The notes under the pieces are model-generated. The model did no database searches. It saw only the letters and a list, made by a program, of their open reading frames with translations, and was not told the DNA's origin. Shown one piece after another: positions 7,064 through 16,475 of a stretch of 64,000 nucleotides of DNA. The DNA is from Verrucomicrobiota bacterium. GTDB taxonomy: Bacteria > Verrucomicrobiota > Verrucomicrobiia > Chthoniobacterales > UBA10450. Each line of letters opens with the position of its first letter. The first letter of the stretch is position 1. The DNA lies in contig QHNH01000022.1 in assembly GCA_003218375.1 (NCBI GenBank), positions 62,001-126,000 on the forward strand, read 5' to 3'. Made by a program: the position numbers and the translations under genes.

Positions 7064-8875
7064 TTAGACCGGCACGTCCGCCGTCTCTTCTGGAATCGAG
7101 CGTTCGACATTCGGCGTTGGGCGTTCAGCGTTTTCTTCCAATTCTTCGACCGGCTTCTCGAGAAAGCTCTGCTCCCAAAGCCGCGCATATTTCCCCCCAA
7201 GTTCGAGCAGCGACGCATGCGTCCCTCGTTCGATGATTCGCCCGCGTTCCAGCACCAGGATCTGGTCTGCCCGCAGGATCGTGGAAAGCCGGTGCGCGAT
7301 GACGAAACAGGTCCGGTGCGACATCAGGTGTTCCAGCGCTTCCTGGATCAGCCGCTCCGTCGTCGTGTCGACGCTTGCGGTGGCTTCATCGAGAATCAAA
7401 ATCGGCGGGTCCTTCAAGAGCGCCCGCGCGATCGAGACCCGTTGCTTCTCGCCCACGCTCAACTTCACGCCGCGCTCCCCCACGTTGCTCTCCAGCCCGT
7501 TCGGCAACCGGTCGATGAATCCACGCGCGTTCGCCGCTTCTGCCGCCGCGAGAGTCTCCGCGGCGCTCGCGTCCGGCCGGCCCATGAGCAGGTTCTCGCG
7601 GATCGTACCGTTGAAGAGAAAACTTTCCTGCGTCACGAGCCCGATCATTTCGCGCAGGCGCCGCATTCCGAATTCGCGCAGCGGCACGCCGTCGATGAGA
7701 ATCTCGCCGCTGTCGTATTCGTAGAAACGCGTCAGCAAATTCACCAGCGTCGATTTTCCCGCGCCCGTCGTTCCCACCAGCGCGATCGTCTCGCCCGGTC
7801 GCGCGTGAAAGGCGATATGCTGCAACGCCGGCACGTTTTCTTTTCCGTAGCTGAACCCGACGTCGTCGAACCGCACGTCGCCGGTCACACGCGTCGCGGC
7901 TTTCGTCCGATCCCAGTCCGGCTCGATCGGCTCGTCGATAATCTCGAACACCCGTTCGCCCGCCGCGCGTCCCGCCTGCACGAGCTGATTGAGTTGATGC
8001 AGCCTGTGGATCGGTTCGTAGAGGAATCCGGTGAGCAGGAGGAACGCGAACAGGTCGCCCGTTTGCATGCCGCCGGCCAGCACCATCCGCGCTCCGAACC
8101 AAACCGTCAGGACAATCCCGAGCGACCCGATGAGGACCATCGACGGCGAATAGAGCGCCCAAACCCGCATCACGATCAGCGTCGCGTGCCGAAGCCGATC
8201 GCTGACCGAATTGAAACGTCCATGCTCCGCGCGCTCGCGGACGTAACTCTTGATCTGGCGAATCCCCGTCAGGTTATCGTGCAGGAGCGAGTTCATCGCT
8301 GACGCCGCCTGCCGTTGGAGCCGATAACGCCGGTGGGCCGTGAGCGTGTACCAAAGCGCACCCGCCGCCAGCACCGGCAACGGCGCCAGCGCCACGAACG
8401 TCAGCGAAACGCTAAAATAAAACATCATCCCCAGCACGATCACGAGCTGGAGCACCGCCACCACACCCTGTTCGATCCCATCGATCAGCATCCGTTCCAC
8501 CGAGGTTACGTCTTCGAGAATGCGCGTCATCAAATCGCCCGTCGCCCGATTATCGAACCAGCGCAGCGGCAGCATTTGAATATGCGAATACAGATCGCTC
8601 CGCAGATCGAAGATCACCCGTTGCTCGAACGTGTTGTTGAGAATGATCCGGAGCGAGTTCAGTCCTTCCCGGAACAGAAACGCCAGCGCCGCCGCCATCA
8701 CCAGCGGCATCAGCCGCTCCGGCCGATGCTGAATGAGCACCTCATCGATCACCCACTTCGTCACCGCCGGAAACACCAACACCATCGCCGTCCCCACCAC
8801 CGCACAAGAAAGCGTCCCCAGCGCCAGCCAGGGATAGCGCCGCAAATAAGCAAAGACTCGCGGGACTGTTCTCAT
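7064..8875 (-). CDS. ABC transporter, fused permease-ATPase (MsbA-like exporter)
   Basis: 603 residues from the ATG at 8875; an ATG at 8914 would add a non-hydrophobic leader. The N-terminal half has six predicted membrane segments (first LALGTLSCAVVGTAMVLVF) of the ABC_membrane fold. The ATPase half has Walker A GTTGAGKST, Q-loop VTQESFLFNG, an ABC signature degenerate at the third position (LSVGEKQ for LSGGQ), Walker B ILILDEATA and the H-loop AHR. A homodimer exporting a lipid or hydrophobic molecule across the inner membrane is likely; the substrate cannot be told from sequence. It ends beside REP copy A2. Confidence 0.9.
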   Translation of the reverse strand: MRTVPRVFAYLRRYPWLALGTLSCAVVGTAMVLVFPAVTKWVIDEVLIQHRPERLMPLVMAAALAFLFREGLNSLRIILNNTFEQRVIFDLRSDLYSHIQMLPLRWFDNRATGDLMTRILEDVTSVERMLIDGIEQGVVAVLQLVIVLGMMFYFSVSLTFVALAPLPVLAAGALWYTLTAHRRYRLQRQAASAMNSLLHDNLTGIRQIKSYVRERAEHGRFNSVSDRLRHATLIVMRVWALYSPSMVLIGSLGIVLTVWFGARMVLAGGMQTGDLFAFLLLTGFLYEPIHRLHQLNQLVQAGRAAGERVFEIIDEPIEPDWDRTKAATRVTGDVRFDDVGFSYGKENVPALQHIAFHARPGETIALVGTTGAGKSTLVNLLTRFYEYDSGEILIDGVPLREFGMRRLREMIGLVTQESFLFNGTIRENLLMGRPDASAAETLAAAEAANARGFIDRLPNGLESNVGERGVKLSVGEKQRVSIARALLKDPPILILDEATASVDTTTERLIQEALEHLMSHRTCFVIAHRLSTILRADQILVLERGRIIERGTHASLLELGGKYARLWEQSFLEKPVEELEENAERPTPNVERSIPEETADVPV

Positions 8876-9086
8876 GCGGCACGGGAGCTTAGAACGGCCG
8901 CCGCGAGCATGCATGGATAATTCCGGAAGCTCGCAGCTGGGCCGGTATCAAAAACAGGAACTTTCCGGATAGGATGCCGTAGAAGGTTTGGTCCGCACCT
9001 ACGGACGAAAATAATGGAATTCGTCCATCAGCAAGAATCGATTGGCTTCCCGCGGCGAAACTGATAAGACAAAAACGCTATCGAAA
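8876..9086. other. Divergent intergenic region
   Basis: About 210 bp between the ABC exporter (minus) and the peroxidase gene (plus). It must hold both promoters, but I see no clear motif, hairpin or small gene. Confidence 0.4.
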
Positions 9087-10499
9087 ATGCCCCTCGTGAT
9101 CGAACCCTATAGATCGTCACCTCCGGATCGATATTGCCGCCTTTTTCGTCGCAATCTGCGCGAAGTTGGCGATGGAACCATCGAGACGCTTGGGCATCTC
9201 GCGTTTTCGATGATGATGGATGAGAGCCCACTTCCGAAAGCCTGTTGGCACCCTCAGCCACCCGTGGCGGGCTACACTTACTTCGGCCAGTTTATCGATC
9301 ATGATCTGACAGAAGATGACACCGCTATTCGCGACGCCGGAGAGCGTGAACCCTGGGAAACAGTCAATTACCGAGGCCCTTGGCTGAACTTGAGCGGGAT
9401 TTATGATCCCGCTCACGATCGTGGTCGGTGGAAATCACTTTATCAAGACGACGGCGTGAGATTTCGGCTCGGCGAACCTCGTCGATCGACAAACGGCGAA
9501 GAGTTCGATTTGCCCTTGGACGATGAGGGGTTGCCAGTCCTAATCGATGATCGCAACAACGAAAATATCATCATCCGCCAGATCCACGTTATCTTTTTGA
9601 AGTTGCACAACATCGCGATTGAAGAGGTTCGGGCGGACTATCCGTTCATGCCGGATCGCGAGCTCTTCGCAAACGCGCAAGACCGTGTTTGCTGGCAGTA
9701 TCAATATCTGGTGCGCCACGATTTTCTCGCGAAGGTCTGCAAACCGAGCGTGTTTGACGAACTCGTTACGCGAAATGGAACGCCGACCGTAGATTGGCGG
9801 AAGGGATTTTCAATCCCGGTCGAAGTTGCTCAAGCAGCGTTTCGCTTTGGGCATAGCATGGTGCGTCCCTCGTATACTCTCAGCGTTTCAAGTGGTGCTG
9901 TGCCATTGGACAAGCTCTTGCGCAGCGGGAGACCAGGCCCGCTAAGGCCGGCCGACGAAGTGCACTGGCCGAGTTTCCTAACGACAGGCGAATTTGCCAT
10001 GAGAATCGATACTGGAATTGCGAGTCCACTCTTCGGATTGGAGAGCAAAGACATCCATTCCTACGTCGACACGCCGAGCCCTCATTTGCCTCACGCCTTG
10101 CCGGTTCGCACCCTGGTCAGGGGCGCGAAAAGTAGACTGCCAACGGGGCAGGACGTAGCCTCCAAGTTCGGTTTGACTCCGATCCAAGCAGGGCCTCAAA
10201 AGTGCAATGGTGTTTCCTATGACCCGGGCAAGTACTTGCGGGACCTTGGTCTAGGTGAAGCAATCCCTCTCTGGTATTATATCCTTCTTGAAGCGGAAAT
10301 TGATGACGACGGGCACGGCGCCTACCTCGGAGAATTAGGCAGCCGTTTGCTCATCGAAACGATCAATGGCGCGCTGCGGGAAGACCCGGCTTCCTATTTG
10401 TCGCGGTTTGGCCCTGGATGGCGACCTTTGCCGTGGAAGCGGACTGGTCGCGTTGTCACCACGCTTGCTGAGCTTGCGAAGCTCGTAGGATTATTTTGA
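9087..10499 (+). CDS. Animal-type haem peroxidase (peroxidase-cyclooxygenase superfamily)
   Basis: 470 residues from the ATG at 9087; a TTG at 9042 is possible. The motif GQFIDHDLTEDD carries the distal histidine and the Asp that in mammalian peroxidases helps bind haem and calcium. The proximal histidine lies in AFRFGHSMVRP. The helix FLKLHNIAIEEV corresponds to the LxxEHNR segment. There is no signal peptide, so the enzyme is probably cytoplasmic or exported by a non-classical route. Likely activity is peroxide-dependent oxidation or halogenation of small substrates. It stands alone, and codon use appears slightly less GC-extreme than in neighbouring genes. Confidence 0.85.
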   Translation: MPLVIEPYRSSPPDRYCRLFRRNLREVGDGTIETLGHLAFSMMMDESPLPKACWHPQPPVAGYTYFGQFIDHDLTEDDTAIRDAGEREPWETVNYRGPWLNLSGIYDPAHDRGRWKSLYQDDGVRFRLGEPRRSTNGEEFDLPLDDEGLPVLIDDRNNENIIIRQIHVIFLKLHNIAIEEVRADYPFMPDRELFANAQDRVCWQYQYLVRHDFLAKVCKPSVFDELVTRNGTPTVDWRKGFSIPVEVAQAAFRFGHSMVRPSYTLSVSSGAVPLDKLLRSGRPGPLRPADEVHWPSFLTTGEFAMRIDTGIASPLFGLESKDIHSYVDTPSPHLPHALPVRTLVRGAKSRLPTGQDVASKFGLTPIQAGPQKCNGVSYDPGKYLRDLGLGEAIPLWYYILLEAEIDDDGHGAYLGELGSRLLIETINGALREDPASYLSRFGPGWRPLPWKRTGRVVTTLAELAKLVGLF

Positions 10500-10583
10500 T
10501 ACCCGGCATTCGTCGCGGGGGAACGCCATAAGTTGTTATTGTCATGTCCCCCCGCGGTGCTAACGATCGGCCGATTGCGCGAT

Positions 10584-11051
10584 TTAGCCGGGCCGCTTGC
10601 GCGATTTAGCGCTTGCCCTCTTCTGGGCGCTACCATCTTTGCCTTTGGACGTCTTATTTTTTTTGCGCGGTGCCGTTTTGCGTCGCCTAGCGCGGAGAGT
10701 CTGATAGGGAAACCAGGTACACCGGAATACCTCTTCAACCGGAGTGGTTAGGCGTTCGGGCGGCGGAAGCTCCGTCCCCGCAACTGGTATTTGGAGAACG
10801 ACAAGATTGTCCGCCTTGGGCAGGTCCCAAGCTTCGGAAGCTCGGAACTCCGTTGCCGTTGGAATAAAGACGAACGCTCGATCCCGTTTCGGATTTTCTT
10901 CCAAATAAAACCAGTTTTCTGCGAACATTTCTTTCGTGCGCTGGGGGTCGTCTATACATTTTTGCTGTTCAGCCGGCGTAAGCTTCCAGAATCGCCTGCA
11001 AAAATCCCAGGTGGCGTTGATTCGCGCGTCAAAATTATCCCAGTTGTACAT
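10584..11051 (-). CDS. Hypothetical protein with basic C-terminal tail
   Basis: 155 residues, not recognised. The N-terminal 100 residues are rich in aromatic residues and Trp (YNWDNFDARINATWDFCRRF, then ENWFYLEENPKRDRAFVFIP). The last 35 residues are almost entirely Lys, Arg, Ser and Ala, which suggests nucleic-acid binding or a disordered tail. No signal peptide or membrane segment is seen. It ends 23 bp before the kinase-TPR reading frame on the same strand, so it could be transcribed with it if a promoter lies upstream. Confidence 0.5.
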   Translation of the reverse strand: MYNWDNFDARINATWDFCRRFWKLTPAEQQKCIDDPQRTKEMFAENWFYLEENPKRDRAFVFIPTATEFRASEAWDLPKADNLVVLQIPVAGTELPPPERLTTPVEEVFRCTWFPYQTLRARRRKTAPRKKNKTSKGKDGSAQKRASAKSRKRPG

Positions 11052-11074
11052 GGCAATCTCCTAGTTGTGTTTCT

Positions 11075-13787
11075 TTACTGCGTGTGTGAAAGGGCGTTGT
11101 TGCCAATTGATGGCGGTGCTTCAGCGAAGGACCTAAGTCGATCGACGGATTCTTTCATTTCCAGGCTTATTTGCTGGAATTGTGGCTCGGAACGAAGCGC
11201 ATCGAATCGAGGGTCCACAATCATTGATCGGTAATCGAGCAAGCCCGCTTGCCTGGCAGCGGCAAGGTGAGCAAGTGCGTCTACGATATTCTTTTGGGAT
11301 GCTTCGAGGGCGGCGAGGCGATAAAGGATTTCCGGATGGCCGGGCGCGGCCGCCAAGGCGGAGAGTTCTTTCTGCTCGGCGATTGCTAAGAGCATTCGAC
11401 CACCAGCTGGGTCTCCGCGCTCGAGACGAATTCGACCGAGCGCTGATTCATAACTGACCGCACTGTAGAAATGGCTGCCGCCTCCCGGATCGGTGTTCGA
11501 AAGTTCAGAATAAAATCTCTCGGCCTCGATAAAATTTCCGGCGAAAAATTCTACCTGCGCCGCCATCTGTCGCGGATAGACGGATTCCGGATGATGGTTC
11601 TTGTTTTCGTCGCACAGGGCGCGCGCTCCGGCGAAGTCACGGTTAAGCAATTTCAGGTGGCACAATCCGATCCAACCATCAGGTAGTTGAGGGTACAGTT
11701 CGACAGCGCGTCGATAGATCGCTTCGGCTTTTGCGTCGTCGCCAAGATCAGCCCAGCAGTCTCCAATTATCCAAATGTCTTCAGCGGGACGGCGTTGCCA
11801 TTGAGCCATGAGTTCGAACCAAGCCAGAGCCTGTTCCGGGTGCCCTAGAGTTCTCCACAAGCTGCCCGAAAGTGCGATAGCGGGAACGTCGGGACCGCTC
11901 AGCTCGATGAATTGGAGAATTTCCTCGAGTGAATCCGCGGGCCGCCCCGTGTGGAATAGAACGCTCGCGAGAGCCCGGTGCGCCTCGCCGGAGGACCCGT
12001 CCATTTCGACAGCCTCGCGCGCCGCTTTACTGGCCGAGGCCAACAACGCAGTATCGAATTGGTAGTGAGTCCTGGTTGTGATCGCCCGGGTAAATTCGGT
12101 TCGCGCCAAGATCGATTTCGGCTCTGCGTCGATCGCTTTATTAAAACACTCAATCGCACGGGCAAGATCAGCTGCCGACTGACGCTGTGTCAGCTCGCGG
12201 CCCGCGAGCAGCAAATCTCGAGAACGCTCGTTCCTAAACGCTGCATCTTCCTGGGCGGAGATCAGCTTGTCCCAGTTCGTCTGATCGAGGAGGGAGTAAA
12301 TGTCATTCAGATCGCTGTCACTAATCTCGCTAAATACGCCTTCGACAGTGGCGGCTGTTTTGATGCGACGGAATAGGAGATTGCCTTCAGCATCAGTGAG
12401 GCGGAGTGAAATTCGAATCCCACCCGGCCCAGATCGGTAAGTTCCCGATAAGACGGCGCGCGCTTTGTAAGTCCTTGCTGCCATTCGAATGTTGGCGGCA
12501 TTGCTGAACGCGCTAGACGTATCTTGGAAGCTACCAGCAAGGACGCGCGCGGGCCCCCTACGCTGCAAGTCGACATTCAAAACCGCACTGAAATTCGATC
12601 CGAGATCCGGGTTGAGCTTGGCATGGTCCAAATCGAGAAAAGGCAGCACCGCAATTGAATGTTGCGCGAGGACCTGCTCGCGCACGGTATCGACCAATCG
12701 GCGAGTCTGCATTTGCCGCATAACCAGCGTTGTTCCCAGAATCGCACACGCGGCGATCGTGACTCCCAGTTTTGGATTACGTTTCGCCCATCGCCAAATT
12801 CGAATCGGCGGCGAGACCGGTCGTGCGACAATCGGCCGGCCTTCGAGCCAGCGTTCCAAATCTTCGGCGAGATCGTGGGCGGAGCGATAGCGGGCAGTAG
12901 GTTCGCGCTCGAGGCAGCGGGAGCAGATGGTTTCCAAGTCGCGGTCGGCGAGTTTGGACAGCGTGCGGAGTTTAGGGGCGGGGGATTCGGCGGCCTGGCG
13001 GATGACGGAGAGGGCGTGGGCGCCGAGGAAAGGGGGGCGGCCGGCGAGGAGGTCGAAGAGGATGGCGCCGAGGCTGTAGATGTCGGCGGTGGGTTTGAGC
13101 TCGGCGGCGGAATGGCTGGCTTGTTCGGGGGCGATGTAGCCGGGGGTGCCGAAGATGGTGACGGGCATCGAGGAGAATATTCCCGGGTTTCAGGTCACGG
13201 TGGAGAATGCCGCGGCTGTGGGCGTACTGGACGGCGCGCGCGATCTTCGCGACGATCGCCACGCATTGGCGAGGCTCGTTGCGCAAGGCCGGGGCGACCT
13301 GTTGCAACGTCCCGCCGGGCGCGAATTTCATGCTGAAGAACGGGAGGCCGTCTTCGCTCTCGCTCACTTCGTAGATCGGAAGGATGTTCGGATGATCGAG
13401 ACTGGCGGCGGCTTGCGCTTCGCGCCGGAAACGGGCGAGCGTTTCACGCGAATCGGAGTGGTAACTCAAAACGCGCTTCACGGCGACGATGCGGCGCGAA
13501 TGGCGTTGGCGCGCGCGATAGATTACGCCCATGCCGCCGCGTCCGATCTCTTCGAGGATCTCGTAATTGCCGAGCCGCCAGTTTTGGTCGGGCAGATTTA
13601 CTTCGGCAAGAATGCCGGTGAGCGTTTCCGATTCACCTTCGTCGGCAGGATCGAGGCCGGCTTCGAGCAGGCACCCGACGCACAATCCGCCGGCGATGTG
13701 CGAGGAGGAATCGCAATGCGGACAGGGCCGCGGATCGGCGATCACGCTCGCGATGGAATCGGAAAGTCCTGGGGAAAACGTTTTCAT
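11075..13787 (-). pseudogene. Ser/Thr kinase with TPR domain, broken by deletion and frameshift in the activation loop
   Basis: The 5' part (from ATG 13787) encodes a zinc-ribbon-like CPHC...CVGC motif, the P-loop GRGGMGV, the VAVKR lysine and the catalytic loop HRDLKPGNILLD. The 3' part, in another frame from about 13168, resumes at TIFGTPGYIAPEQ and continues through the kinase C-lobe, one membrane segment (LGVTIAACAILGTTLVM) and a TPR-rich region of about 450 residues. The DFG motif and activation segment are absent at the junction near 13160-13170, so this is a deletion with a frame change, not only a single-base error. The start overlaps the sigma-factor stop (TGATG). Either the gene is inactivated or the assembly lost about 20-30 codons. 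Confidence 0.8.
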
Positions 13788-14566
13788 CACAGGGCGGCGG
13801 ATTCCGCGGCGAGCACGCCGCACAGGTGGCGGATTTCGTCATCGACTTCGCCCGGGTCGGCGACAGTTTCGGCGACTTCATCGCGGAGGAGGCTGCGATA
13901 ACGCTGACGGAGCCGGTGGACGAGGCGTTTCACCGTGGCCTCGGGCACGCCGAGCGTTTGAGAAAGGGTGGGGTAGGAGACGTCTTGACGTTCGGCGCCG
14001 AGGCACGGGCGCAGCGCCTCAAAGGCACGAAGCTTGCCCTGGCTTTCACATTCCTCGCGCAAACGGCGCACGGCGTGTTCGACGACGGTAGCGGCCCAGC
14101 GCAAATCGAAGAGCCGCTCGGCTGGCCACGACTCGAGGGCCCGGGCGGGAACGGTGAGCTGCGATGGCGCTTCGGCCATCCAATCATCCCAGGAAACAAA
14201 TTCCACATCGCCGCCGCGCTTGCGCGCATGTTTTTTCGCCGCGGCGTCGTTGAGAAAATTCTGGAGCGACTTGAGCAGGAGCGAACGAAAACGGCCCCGC
14301 TGCGGGTCGGCGTGCCTGAGCCAATTACCTTCCAGAATCATAAGAAAAAAATCCTGGGTGAGATCCTGGGCGTCTTCGGGGGAATGGCCGCGCCGGCAGA
14401 CGAAGGAAAAGATCGGGCGCCAATAGAGCCGGCAAAGTTCCGAGAGCGCCTGGCGTGCTTTCTCGTCGTCGCCGGCGAGATCGGCCGAGGTGAGGATGAG
14501 ACTCCAGCGCGTGGTCGCGAAGTTGCGAGGGGCGCCGCCGCCTTCCGCGGCTACACTGGAGTTCAC
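13787..14566 (-). CDS. ECF-type RNA polymerase sigma factor coupled to a Ser/Thr kinase
   Basis: 259 residues from a GTG start. Region 2 is visible as FATTRWSLILTS followed by ALSELCRLYWRPIFSFVCRRG and DAQDLTQDFFLMIL. Region 4 is the helix-turn-helix at about 190-235 (YPTLSQTLGVPEATVKRLVH, then RLRQRYRSLL). The C-terminal extension DEIRHLCGVLA is, as I recall, typical of PVC-group ECF factors paired with kinases. The stop codon overlaps the kinase start, so kinase and sigma factor are co-translated. With the kinase broken, the signal input to this sigma factor may be lost. Confidence 0.86.
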   Translation of the reverse strand: MNSSVAAEGGGAPRNFATTRWSLILTSADLAGDDEKARQALSELCRLYWRPIFSFVCRRGHSPEDAQDLTQDFFLMILEGNWLRHADPQRGRFRSLLLKSLQNFLNDAAAKKHARKRGGDVEFVSWDDWMAEAPSQLTVPARALESWPAERLFDLRWAATVVEHAVRRLREECESQGKLRAFEALRPCLGAERQDVSYPTLSQTLGVPEATVKRLVHRLRQRYRSLLRDEVAETVADPGEVDDEIRHLCGVLAAESAAL

Positions 14567-14765
14567 GAAGCGCGATGATGATTTTCCGTTTCATGTAAGA
14601 CAAGCTTAAACTGCGGCGGTCGTTAGGCCCATGGCCCGCGACAAAACTTGTCTCTGATACTACGGAAAGCAGCCGATGAAGTTCTCGCGGCGCCGCCCGG
14701 CAGCGCCGGCTTTCCGGCGACTATCCGCGCGTTCGTCCTGCTGCGAAAATCAGCCAGCGACCCTT

Positions 14766-16016
14766 TTAGTTCTTTTGGTAAACGTCCAGGGTGACCACCT
14801 GGTTCTTTGAGCTCAGGTCTTTGTATTGAATCTGGGTCGTTCCGAGTTTCGTGAACCCGGCCGGCGCAGGCGATCCTTGTTTCATTAGGAGCGTACCGCC
14901 TGAGACGAAACCGATTCCAGCAGGGCCTTGCGGGCCGGTTGCACCAGTGGCGCCGGCTGGACCTTGCGGACCAGTTGGGCCAGCGGGACCTGTTGCACCA
15001 GTCGCTCCCGTCGCGCCAGCGGGACCCTGTGGGCCAGCGGGTCCTTGCGGGCCGGCAGGACCGGCAGGGCCCGGGCAACCACAGGCGGCGCCCTTGAAAG
15101 CGATGTACTCCGGACCGCTATTTCCAGCCGCACGACCAATTCCTGTAGCGAAGGTGGTCATCGTGCCGCCAGGCGTAAATTTTAGAATATCGCCTGAGGT
15201 AGTCGCAGGGACTTCGGCGACAAAGAGATTGCCATCGATGTCAAAGGCCAGTCCTCGAGGATTATTCGTTAGCCCCGTCGCAAAAACAGTCTTGGTGCCA
15301 TCCGGAGCGAATTTAAGAATCTCGCCGCTGCCAGCACTGTCCGCGGCGGAGGCGAAGAGATTACCGGAGCTGTCGAACCCGAGGCCGATCGGTCCTTGCG
15401 CGCCGGTGAAATTCGCGGGACCTGCGAAAACGCTGCGAACGCCCGCCGGAGTAAACTTGTAGATGGTCTGATCGGTCCCGGCGCTGGCGGCGAAAACATT
15501 GCCGGAACTGTCCACGGCGATCCCAAAGGCCTGGGCCGGAACCGTGCCGAAGGTAGTTACCGTGCCATCGGGCGCCACTTTGAAGACAGTGCCTGCCAAA
15601 TTGGGATCGGCGAGATCCGAAGAATTGACGAAAATGTTGCCACTCCCATCGAACGCGAGTCCCTCGAGGAAACGATCGGCGGGAAATCCGGTCGCGAAGG
15701 CGGTCGTCGTGCCGTCGGGAGCGATCTGAACGATTGTTCCCGTAGTAGGAGGTGCGCTGGCGGCGTTGGTGGACACGAAGAGATTGCCACCGCTGCCAAA
15801 GGCGAGGCCCCGAGGCTTGCTGATGGCGGAAACGAAGGTGCTTTGGGTCCCGGCGGGAGTGTATTGGTAGATCGCGCCGGGTGTGCTTCCGGGCCCGGGA
15901 GCATTAACAGAAACGAACAGGTCGTCGTGGTCAGCGTGAGCGGTCGAGGCAGCACCAATTGAGAAACAGGTAGCCGTCACGAGCGAGCTCAGAATTGCTT
16001 TAAGATTAGTTTTCAT
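14766..16016 (-). CDS. Secreted NHL-like beta-propeller protein with collagen-like Gly-X-Y stretch
   Basis: 416 residues. A signal peptide (ends ASTAHA) is followed by about six repeats of a PRGLAFGSGGNLFVS type unit at about 30-310, each giving GLAFD-x-x-GN-(L/I)-F(V/A), typical of NHL or gluconolactonase-like propellers. Next comes a Cys-Gly-Cys knot (GAACGCPGPAG) and a collagen-like run of roughly 20 Gly-X-Y triplets (GPAGPQGPAG, GATGATG). A short C-terminal domain of about 60 residues follows (TLLMKQGSPAPAGFTKLGTT). The product is probably an extracellular or surface filament-like protein. The triplet tract may be length-variable. Confidence 0.78.
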   Translation of the reverse strand: MKTNLKAILSSLVTATCFSIGAASTAHADHDDLFVSVNAPGPGSTPGAIYQYTPAGTQSTFVSAISKPRGLAFGSGGNLFVSTNAASAPPTTGTIVQIAPDGTTTAFATGFPADRFLEGLAFDGSGNIFVNSSDLADPNLAGTVFKVAPDGTVTTFGTVPAQAFGIAVDSSGNVFAASAGTDQTIYKFTPAGVRSVFAGPANFTGAQGPIGLGFDSSGNLFASAADSAGSGEILKFAPDGTKTVFATGLTNNPRGLAFDIDGNLFVAEVPATTSGDILKFTPGGTMTTFATGIGRAAGNSGPEYIAFKGAACGCPGPAGPAGPQGPAGPQGPAGATGATGATGPAGPTGPQGPAGATGATGPQGPAGIGFVSGGTLLMKQGSPAPAGFTKLGTTQIQYKDLSSKNQVVTLDVYQKN

Positions 16017-16121
16017 TGGTTAGGTGGATTTCCTGCCACGATGATAATTTTTGTTCTTCAAATTACGCAAGCCTAATCCACCATCGTTACCTTGAAGACA
16101 GGTCCGGAATATGACGGTGAC

Positions 16122-16472
16122 GTGATTCGCATCGAGCGGATCGAAGTGTTCGCCCATATCGGCGTGCCCGATGACGAACGCTCTGAGCCGCAACGGCTGA
16201 CGATCAGCATCGTATTTTGGCCTAACAAGTCCGGCGCCGAGTTGAACGATAACATCGCCTCGGCGGTGAACTACGCCGCAGTCTGCGCGGAAGCGAAAAA
16301 ATTCATCGGCCAACGCCGCGACAGATTGATCGAGACGCTCGCCAACGCGCTCGCCTTCCGTTTACTCGAGGTGTTTGAAATTCGCCGGGTCACCGTCGAG
16401 CTGCGCAAATACATTCTCCCGGAGGTTGAGTTTGTTTCCGTCACCGTGACGCGCGAGCGTGCGAAGGGATAA
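16122..16472 (+). CDS. folB: Dihydroneopterin aldolase (FolB)
   Basis: 116 residues from the GTG at 16122, which places the usual first strand (IRIERIEVFAHIGV) at the N-terminus; a TTG at 16092 would add ten residues. Family motifs are FAHIGVPDDER with the catalytic Glu, the NYAAVCAEAK segment, ETLANALAFRLLE and a final strand VEFVSVTVTR. It converts dihydroneopterin to 6-hydroxymethyl-dihydropterin in folate synthesis. argH follows after 3 bp, so the two are probably co-transcribed although their pathways are unrelated. Confidence 0.85.
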   Translation: MIRIERIEVFAHIGVPDDERSEPQRLTISIVFWPNKSGAELNDNIASAVNYAAVCAEAKKFIGQRRDRLIETLANALAFRLLEVFEIRRVTVELRKYILPEVEFVSVTVTRERAKG

Positions 16473-16475
16473 CCA

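Noticed and set aside
6995-8302. 435-codon frame opposite to the ABC exporter
   Set aside because: Begins in a REP and is the antisense of conserved ATPase motifs.
12972-13168. Two separate genes for the kinase N-terminus and the TPR part
   Set aside because: The two frames carry adjoining halves of one kinase fold and abut at the activation loop, so one broken gene is the better reading.
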